From positions 1-56,304 of the forward strand of contig JANDJZ010000388.1 of assembly GCA_027943245.1 (NCBI GenBank): 56,304 nucleotides of DNA, read 5' to 3'. Under the pieces are notes generated by a model. The model did not search any database and was not told the origin of the DNA. It saw only the letters and a list, made by a program, of their open reading frames with translations. The stretch is from Acanthamoeba sp. SK_2022b (lineage: Eukaryota; Discosea; Longamoebia; Acanthamoebidae). Below are positions 49,630 to 56,304 of the stretch, one piece after another. The position numbers were made by a program, and so were the translations under genes. Every line of letters starts with the position of its first letter. Position 1 is the stretch's first letter.

Positions 49630-52359
49630 ATGGCGACAAAGAGTGCCATGGCCGCAGGGGCGGCGTCTACAAGCCAGCTTGTACAGTCTTTTGAACGGCT
49701 CTCGACGCTCAACGAGAGAGCTTGTGATCGCCTAGCCAGGCTCTCCACCGCTGCAGCAGACACTCAGCTCTACAGTTCACTTGAGGTTCGCCTCTTCCCT
49801 CTTAACTCTCCAGACAAAGATCCCCCTCATGCTTTTTTTCCTCATTTTTTGGTTGCGACAGCAGATTTCAGGCGAGCGAATGTCAGTGCGTAGCGCGTCG
49901 AGCGACATCATCTCCAACAAGAGCGAGGATGGCAGTCAGGGAGATCAACAAGAACAACAGCGCGAGATCGAGAACATGCAAGAGTTCTATCACTGGTTCT
50001 CCACCATGGCCGACGAGGGTCGTGCCGAGGGCGCCGAGCGCTACAACACGCACATGGGCCGCATGGGCGAGTACCAGGCCCTGTGCGGCGCCATCGAAGG
50101 CGAGGTCGAGGGCGCTCTGGAGAGCCTCGCCTCGCTGGAGCGCGAGTACGGCGTGGTGGCCAGCAAGACCGGCGCGCTGCACGAGGCCTGCGAGGCGCTG
50201 GTCTCGCAGCAGGACCAGCTCCAGCGCTTTGCCGACTCGGTGGCGTCCAAGCTCGCCCACTTTCACGAGGTCGAGCGCGCCACGGCCCGCCTGGCCTCGC
50301 CCGGATTCGTGCCCACGGACGAGTCCTTCACCGCGCTGCTGCAGCGACTCGACGCCGCCGTGGCCTTTGTGCGCGAGCACCCCACCTTCCGCGAGTCCGA
50401 CTCGCACCTGGCCAAGCTGCGCCAGCTCCTGGGGCGCGCCCTCGCCCTGGCGCGCAACCACATCGTCGCCAGCCTCAAGCAGACCGCCACCGCCACCGCC
50501 CAGGCCGGCAGCGGGGCGCCGGGCAAAGCCGCGCCCGCCGTCGAGGACTACAGCCAGCTGCTCCACATCAAGTTCTCCGCGCTCGCCACTCGCCTTCGCC
50601 CGCTGTGCCACGAGATTGAGGCGCGCGCGGCGGTCGCCGAGTACGTGCCAAGCACACATCGCACACGCGCACGCGCGTGCGCAAGCTGACGTGGTCTGCC
50701 ACACGACGTGCGACAGGTACGCTGGGCTGCTGCGTGATTGCGAGGAGTGCTACCTGAGCCAACGACGCACGCTCGTCATGCCCACCGTGCGCGAGGCCAT
50801 TCGACTGATCACGATCGGCCAGAACGCCACCAGCCTGCCCACCATCGTGCGCTCCGGCTGCACCTACCTCTCCCAGGTACTGTCCCCGAAAGATATTCAA
50901 TTTTTAACCAATCATTATTATTATTAATAATAATCAAAAAAAAAAAAACAAACAAACAAAAAATAAAATAAAATAAAATAAAATACAAAAACCAGGTGTG
51001 TGGCCAAGAGGCGCAGCTCTACTACAGATTTTTCAGAAGTGCGTGCCCGGCGCTTCACGCGTACCTTCAAGAGCTCTGCAGTCCGCTCTACGAGAGCCTG
51101 CGGGCTTCCGTGATCCAGGTGCGGCTTCGATCAGCCCCGCCGCCTCGTCCACAAACCGCCTTGTGCGCGGGACTCACTCCTGTGTCCCATCGAACACGGC
51201 GCGCGCTGCAGCTGCGCTCGCTGGAGTCGTTGTGCAACTTGAGGGAGGCGCTGGCTGCAGAGGCCGCCGGCGATTCCGTCATGTCGGGCATCGTCTCCTC
51301 CAGCCGAGTCGAGGGCCCCAGCGCCGTGCACGACCTCACCGCGCGCCTCGCCCAGGACGCCGCCGAGCGACTGTACCCCTCGCTGCCCGCCATTCCTTCA
51401 TGGCCTCCCCCTTCTCATTTCTTATCAAACTCACGACACGACACGACACGACACGACACGACACGACACGACACGACACGACACGACACGACACGACACG
51501 ACACACGTTAGGTACTTCTTGGCGATGACCTACTTTCGCGATGAGATATCGGCCTTTGTTCCGTCGGCTGCGGACCTGGACTACCCGGCCAAGCTCAGCC
51601 CGGTACCGCATGCCTCCCCCCCCAAATCAGCTCGTGACGCGCCAGCAGTTGGCTCACTTTCGTGTGTGTGGCGTCGTGTCGCGTACAGGGCGGTGCGAGC
51701 GAAGTGGCTGAGGATGACGAAGCGGCGGCGTCGTCGCCAGAGCTGCTTACGGCCACGTGGTATCCGACGCTAGAGCGCACGCTTAACAGCCTCGCCAAGC
51801 TCTACCTCTCCGTCGACCCGCCCGTCTTCGAAGACCTCGCCCACGAGGTGCCTCTCCTCACCCACTCCCGTTCTTTTTTTCTTTTTCTTTTTCTTTTTTT
51901 TACTTTTTAATTTTGTTTTAAATTTCATTTTCTGAATTTTATAAAAATATTCATTTCCTCGCAGGCTGTCTCCGTTTGTATTGCGTCGCTGGGCGCGGCC
52001 GCGCGAGCCATCACCCGCTCCAAGGTACGCCTTCCCCGATCGCCGCCCACGTGACCGGGCCCGCCCCCTCCAGGTCTAACCCGTTGCCCCCCCCCCCCAC
52101 TCCAATCCTCCCATCAACCGACCGACGCGCGGCAGGGCGGCGAGCACGGGCAGCTCTTCCTGCTGCGACACCTGCTGATCCTGCGCGAACAGATCCAGCC
52201 GTTCGACGCCAACTTCGCCATCACCGAGAACTCGCTCGACTTCTCGAGGCTGAGCGAGGCCGTCTCCCGCATCCTCAGCGGCCAGTTTGCCATCGGACGG
52301 TACAGCAGCCCTCCCACCACCACCGCCTTTCTCTGCACGCGCGCGTCGCCCTGACCCCC

Positions 52360-52420
<61 letters not shown>

Positions 52421-53092
52421 GCAGGAACGCGTGGTTGGAGGTGGTGCAGCAGGCCTCGCCGCAGGTGCTCCACAACGAGCTGAGTTCGAAGAAGGATCTC
52501 GACAAGCAGATCGTGAGCATCGCAGAGTCGTACACGAGCAACACGGTGCGCTCGGTCATGGAGCCCGTGCTCTCGTTCCTCGCTCAGGTCACCGCCGCCA
52601 GCCGCTCGGCCTCGGCCTCCTCTTCCGGCGACGCCGCGCCGCCGCCCGCGCTCTCCACCCTGCCCTTTGCCCAGCCAGGTTCGTGTGCGGCGTTGCGCTG
52701 CGTTCGTGTGTGGGTCTGCTGACACGCGCGCGTTGTGTGTTGCCGATGATGCCCCAGCGAAAGTGAAGGCCCTCATGGCGACGGCGACGGCCACCGTCAA
52801 GGACAAGCTGCCCCCAGTGGCCGGCACGCTCAAGCTCTATCACAAGGGCATCAATTTTCCATCCAACCGCTACAACATCGTCCTCACGCTCAAGGTTCTC
52901 TCTCGCGGAGAACCCTCTCTTTCTTGTCGACGCAGCTGACGCTCTGTCGACATTTGACAGGAGAACATCATGGGCTACGTGGACCAGTTCTACTCGGTGC
53001 TCAAGCGAGCAGGCTACGACGAAGCGTTCATGGCCGAGCTCGAGGCCGCACAGGCCGAACTCGAGCAGGCCGTGCACGCCATTTTGAACTGA
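49630..53092 (+). CDS. COG3: Conserved oligomeric Golgi complex subunit 3 (COG3/Sec34)
   Basis: About thirteen exons. The N-terminal coiled-coil part includes [20 protein letters not shown] and [20 protein letters not shown]. Next come [60 protein letters not shown] and [20 protein letters not shown], the Sec34 core (compare human 'I..KL.YF..LE.I...L..P...V....F...L..LD.CI.Y...HP.F...'). Later exons have [60 protein letters not shown] and [20 protein letters not shown], matching COG3's [17 protein letters not shown] segment. The end is [20 protein letters not shown] and [22 protein letters not shown]3 sits in lobe A of the Golgi vesicle tether. Introns hold (GT)n and (CGACA)n repeats. Confidence 0.9.
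51433..51506. repeat. (CGACA)n pentanucleotide repeat in a COG3 intron
   Basis: About 14 perfect ACACG/CGACA units between the exon ending near DAAERL and the acceptor before [11 protein letters not shown]. Confidence 0.95.
52362..52419. repeat. (GT)n microsatellite in a COG3 intron
   Basis: About 29 units, directly before the acceptor TTGCAG of the exon NAWLEVVQQ. Confidence 0.95.
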
Positions 53093-53280
53093 GCGCCGCC
53101 TCTCCCCAGGCCGCGCCTTCCTCTTCCTTCCTCCCCCCCCCTCTCCTCCAGTCGTTTGTTCGTTGAACCTTGGGAGCACAGACAAGTAGTATGTACATAA
53201 AGGGGAAGGCCTCTCTCCCTCACACATCTCCCTCGCTCCCGCCGCCGGGTTACATCAAATGGGGGGGGGGTCGTCTGGTG

Positions 53281-54318
53281 TCAGGAGGCGACGTCGCACG
53301 AGGCCAGGCTGAGGAGCTGGCCCACCGTGCGGAGGCCGTAGTGGCGGGCGAGCTCCTTGCCGTTCCAGTCCTCGATCGCCCACGTCGGGTAGCCCTTGAT
53401 CTCCTTGCCCGCACACGACGAGGCCGAGCCCGCGCAGTCCACGTAGCGCACCAGCTGCAGCAGGTCCGGCCCGAGCAGCTCCTTCTGCCGCCTGCACGCC
53501 CCACACGTCTCCTTCAGGAGCGTGAGCGCGTTCTGGGTTAGCACGAGACGACACGCGTGTATGAAGACAGGGGGAGAGAGACGTACAGTGCCGTAGAAGA
53601 CGAGCTGTTGGCGGTTGGTGAGGACGCAGGTGCGGAGGGCGGCCTGGGAAGGGTCCGCCGAGGGCCCGGCTACGCTGAAGAAGATGAAGACGAGGAGAGG
53701 CAGCGCAGCGAGCCCGGCGAGTGCGGGCAGGAGGTGCTGGAGCGCGCGTGCTGCCGACGTGAGGGTGGGCAAGGAAGTGGCCGATGTGAGGAATGCAGTG
53801 AATGGCGCAGATGCCTCGCGTGAATGGGCGGGGATGGCGTGTCGCGCGTAGAGCTTCAAGGATGCGTAGAAGAGGAAGGCAACCAGAACGTGAACCGCGG
53901 TGCACATGGGGCAGATGGCGCCAAGGATGATTTCGGCCGCAAGCAGGTAGACGATGAATCCAGCTCCTGCCACGCACCACGCGAGCATGGCCATCGACAG
54001 CGCTGCCGATTCGCTCATGCTCCTGTTGGTGCTGCTCGACGTGGTTGCACCTGTTTGTGGATGCTTGTGTAATCGGTAGGCAAGGAAGGCGATGACGAGG
54101 AACCACACGATGCCAAGCACGGCCACGGGCACGCCAAACAGGGATGCGAACTCGCTGTTGTTGATGACAGAACAGGAGATGCGCTCAGATATGTCGCACG
54201 AAGATCGTCCCGATGCGCGGTACTTGTCTGCCACCATGTAGGCCGAAAGCCCCACGCCTGCCACGCTCACGCCTGCTGCCCACAGGGCCCACCGCGTCGG
54301 CTTCCCTTCACTCGCCAT
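53281..54318 (-). CDS. VKOR-thioredoxin fusion protein (vitamin K epoxide reductase family)
   Basis: Two exons with one intron at about 53585-53535. The VKOR domain has four or more membrane spans. The loop cysteines are in SSCDISERISCSVINNSEFA (C-x7-C, followed by Asn-Ser as in the family), then LFGVPVAVLGIVWFLVIAFL. The redox CxxC is CPMC in EIILGAICPMCTAVHVLVAF. After a further span (ALAGLAALPLLVFIFFSVAG) comes a thioredoxin-like domain with LLKETCGACRRQKELLG (CGAC) and KEIKGYPTWAIEDWNGKELA. The fusion of VKOR to a C-terminal thioredoxin-like domain is the bacterial/plant (LTO1) arrangement, not the animal one. It should drive disulfide formation. The ATG at 54318 is preferred; the frame is open about 14 codons further but without ATG. 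No targeting peptide is obvious. Confidence 0.9.
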   Translation of the reverse strand: MASEGKPTRWALWAAGVSVAGVGLSAYMVADKYRASGRSSCDISERISCSVINNSEFASLFGVPVAVLGIVWFLVIAFLAYRLHKHPQTGATTSSSTNRSMSESAALSMAMLAWCVAGAGFIVYLLAAEIILGAICPMCTAVHVLVAFLFYASLKLYARHAIPAHSREASAPFTAFLTSATSLPTLTSAARALQHLLPALAGLAALPLLVFIFFSVAGPSADPSQAALRTCVLTNRQQLVFYGTVRLSPPVFIHACRLVLTQNALTLLKETCGACRRQKELLGPDLLQLVRYVDCAGSASSCAGKEIKGYPTWAIEDWNGKELARHYGLRTVGQLLSLASCDVAS

Positions 54319-54443
54319 CTCCTCTTTAATCTCAAGCGCGACCTCCACCTTGAGTTTCACCTTATTTCATATTAAAGATAAAAATCAAAACAATAATAAA
54401 AATACACAAAACCAGAAAAAGACGATTGCGCACAACACGCAAG
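54319..54443. promoter_or_regulatory. 125-bp divergent promoter, VKOR fusion / RRM-Maelstrom gene
   Basis: Only 125 bp between the start codons, with an AT-rich centre (54360-54415). Inferred from layout. Confidence 0.4.
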
Positions 54444-56304
54444 ATGGAGAAACAGCCACCCATGATGATTGTGGACAACCTGGCGCATGAGGCCACAAAT
54501 CAACAGCTGCGCGACATTTTTGCAGAGTTCCATCCCAAGCGGGTCCGCATCGTCTACCGCAACAGCATTCCCAAAGGTACCCTGCGCAACGCGTTTGACT
54601 GCGTAGCCGCTTCGACACTCAATCCAATCCAATCGATCTCTCATCGTTCCTACTCTCTGCACGCGCAAAGGATTTGCCGGGCTCGAGTTCGAGAGGGAGG
54701 ACCAGGCGTTGGCCGCCTGCCGCCAGCGCAACGGGACGCTCATTCTGGGCCGAGCCATCACATGCAGGTACCACTCCGTGTATCATCGTCGTCGTCTTCT
54801 TCTTCTTCTTCAGTGTCCAACGCCTGCTCATGCGACCTTGTCTTGGTTGTTGTTGTGCACGCGACCAGGATGGCCGAGCCCAGGGACCTCTCGTGGTTCG
54901 AGAACCCGAAGCTGACCAAGCGCAGGCGCGAGGCCAGCAAGTGGGACCAGGAGTGGGACCGGGGCGGCGACACGAGGAGGCGGGACAGCGGCGACTACAA
55001 CCCCAACTTCCCCACCTCCGCCCCGCCCGCACAACAGCAGCAGCAGATGCCCCCCGCCCCCGGTGGTCCCGCCGGCGGGCCCATGAACCAGGAGTTCCTC
55101 GTACGTCGTCGCCCTTGTGCACTCGCTGCGCTCTCCCCTTTCCTCACGAAGCACACGACACGACACGACACGACAGGCACACCAAATCATGAGCACGCTG
55201 TCGTCGATCGGCATGGGCGGGCCGCCTCCGATGGGCGCTCCGGGGCCCCAGCTGGGCGCCGGGATGCCCCCGCCGCAAGGCGCCCCCTTCGGAGCGATGG
55301 GCGGGCCGCCCATGGGCGCCCCCGCATTCAATCCCGCAGGTTCGCCCCCCCCATCCAATTAACCCTATTTAAATATATATATATAAAAACTATAATAATT
55401 ATTTTATTTAATTCTTTTTAATATTTATCTTTATATATCTCTGAAGCGGCTGCTACGCGGCCGCCGGCCACGAATACGACGGACAAGGAGTTCGCGCCGG
55501 ACCTGAAGAACGTCGGTACGTGGCGCGCGGCCATCGATCGACACACTCGCACGCGCGCTCACTCCCCCCTCCCCCCGTCTCAAGACATTCGGGAGCACAC
55601 GTTCTTCTTTGTCGACTTCAACCTGGCCTACGGCTCCTCGGGCATCGACCAGCCCATCCCCGTGGAGATCGCCATCTTGGCCTTTTCCATCGGTAGCCCC
55701 CCCCCAAACCCTTAACCGTTGTGGCTGCTTGCCCCCCCCCCACCGTGCTCACGGTCGCTGTGCGCGCGTGCGTGCTTGTCATTCCATTCCACGAATCGGG
55801 GGGGGTGGGCAGGTGCGGGCGAGAAGGCGTCGTTCCATCGCTTCGTCGACCCGGGGCAGATCCCGCGCTGCTACCTGGCCGACGCCTACTGCAACACCAA
55901 CACCGTGCACGGCATCCCGCACCACGGCTTCCACCTCGCCGAAAAGAACTACCGGTGCGGCCCCGTCTCTCTCTCCCTCCCTTGTCCCTCGGGGCTCGCC
56001 CTTACGCTCGCCGGTGGCTTGGCTCGATCGACCAATCGACAACGTCGTCGGTTGTGAATGTGTGTCGACAGACAACTGTACAACGAGATGACCAACTTCA
56101 TCAGCCAATTTTTGACGGTCAGCACTCCCTTCGTCTCCATCTACGCCAAGAGCGCGGCCACCAAGAACGGCTGCCTCTCCTGGCTCTCCCAGAAAGCCGG
56201 TAACCCCCCCCCCCGCAGGCAAGCGAGGAGGCAAGCGCAACTCGCCACGAGCTCACGCGTGGATGGGCGTCGTGCGTGCAGGCCAGGCCCCGCTGTTTTG
56301 CATC
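54444..56304 (+). CDS. RRM plus Maelstrom-domain protein (3' end beyond window)
   Basis: Exons: 54444-54576, 54671-54767, 54869-55100, 55177-55339, 55447 to about 55515, about 55586-55692, about 55812-55953, about 56071-56200, and 56282 onward. All phases agree. The first two exons code an RRM: PMMIVDNLAHEATNQQLRDI (RNP2), KGFAGLEFEREDQALAACRQ (RNP1 in KGFAGLEF). Then a basic stretch (FENPKLTKRRREASKWDQEW) and a Pro/Gly/Met-rich linker follow. From exon 6 the protein reads HTFFFVDFNLAYGSSGIDQP, IPVEIAILAFSIGAGEKASF, HRFVDPGQIPRCYLADAYCN, TNTVHGIPHHGFHLAEKNYR and GCLSWLSQKAG. This is a Maelstrom domain: human MAEL has FHSFINPGEIPRGFRFHCQ then SSHKIPISNF. The E-C-H-C residues are present (VEIAI, YCNTN, VHGIP, NGCLSW). 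Animal Maelstrom acts in piRNA silencing. The gene is truncated by the window edge. Confidence 0.85.
55146..55176. repeat. Short (CGACA)n repeat in an intron
   Basis: About four to five units of the same pentanucleotide seen in the COG3 intron, ending at the splice acceptor CGACAG. Confidence 0.85.

Noticed and set aside
49883..50704. 273-codon minus-strand ORF opposite COG3
   Set aside because: Shadow of the COG3 exon; no domain signal.

Overview
The window is nuclear DNA of an intron-rich, GC-rich unicellular eukaryote. Exons are GC-rich and introns are short (mostly about 50-120 nt), with GT(A/G)CG-like donors and C-rich acceptors. Intergenic gaps are often only 50-500 bp. This style, together with the gene set (sestrin, peroxisomal PMP34 and PXMP4 homologues, a slim ABC ATPase, a VKOR-thioredoxin fusion), fits an Acanthamoeba-type amoebozoan. 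That placement is inference; no search was run. All gene spans below run from start codon to stop codon and contain introns unless stated. Exon edges were read by eye.

Layout, left to right: a type I membrane protein (-, 28-1800); a divergent pair of 'plant-like' small genes, a Gag1-like-clamp (DUF4050) protein (-, 2361-2759) and an ELF4/DUF1313-like protein (+, 2815-3135); an OTU-domain protein (-, 3341-6532); a glomulin/ALF4-like protein (+, 6955-9761); COQ5 (-, 9936-11604). Next comes a 6.0-kb non-LTR retrotransposon with one intact 1967-codon ORF (-, 11614-17624), flanked by a 16-bp duplication that contains the COQ5 start codon. It is followed by RanBP1 (+), TFIIIC subunit 5 (-), a SAP-domain protein (+), two small hypothetical genes, a PMP34-like peroxisomal carrier (-), eIF3i (-, with a first exon that codes only AUG), SMC6 (+), PXMP4 (-), an SCP-type phosphatase (-), CSN4 (+), RRP9/U3-55K (+), sestrin (+), a U2 snRNA gene (+, 45312 to about 45504), an ABC ATPase (-), 14-3-3 (-), COG3 (+), a VKOR-thioredoxin fusion (-), and a gene running off the right edge that joins an RRM to a Maelstrom domain (+, 54444 onward).

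Most genes are housekeeping: ubiquinone synthesis, nuclear transport, Pol III transcription, translation initiation, genome maintenance, rRNA processing, COP9 signalosome, Golgi tethering, signalling. They do not form one pathway. The points that stand out are: (1) the RRM-Maelstrom architecture with an apparently metazoan-style E-C-H-C residue set; (2) an ELF4-family protein outside plants, 55 bp from a DUF4050 gene; (3) a retrotransposon that split a compact COQ5/RanBP1 divergent promoter exactly at the COQ5 AUG; (4) the AUG-only first exon of eIF3i. Long (GT)n, (CA)n, (GTT)n and (CGACA)n microsatellites sit in introns, including opposite-strand (GT)n and (CA)n tracts inside SMC6.
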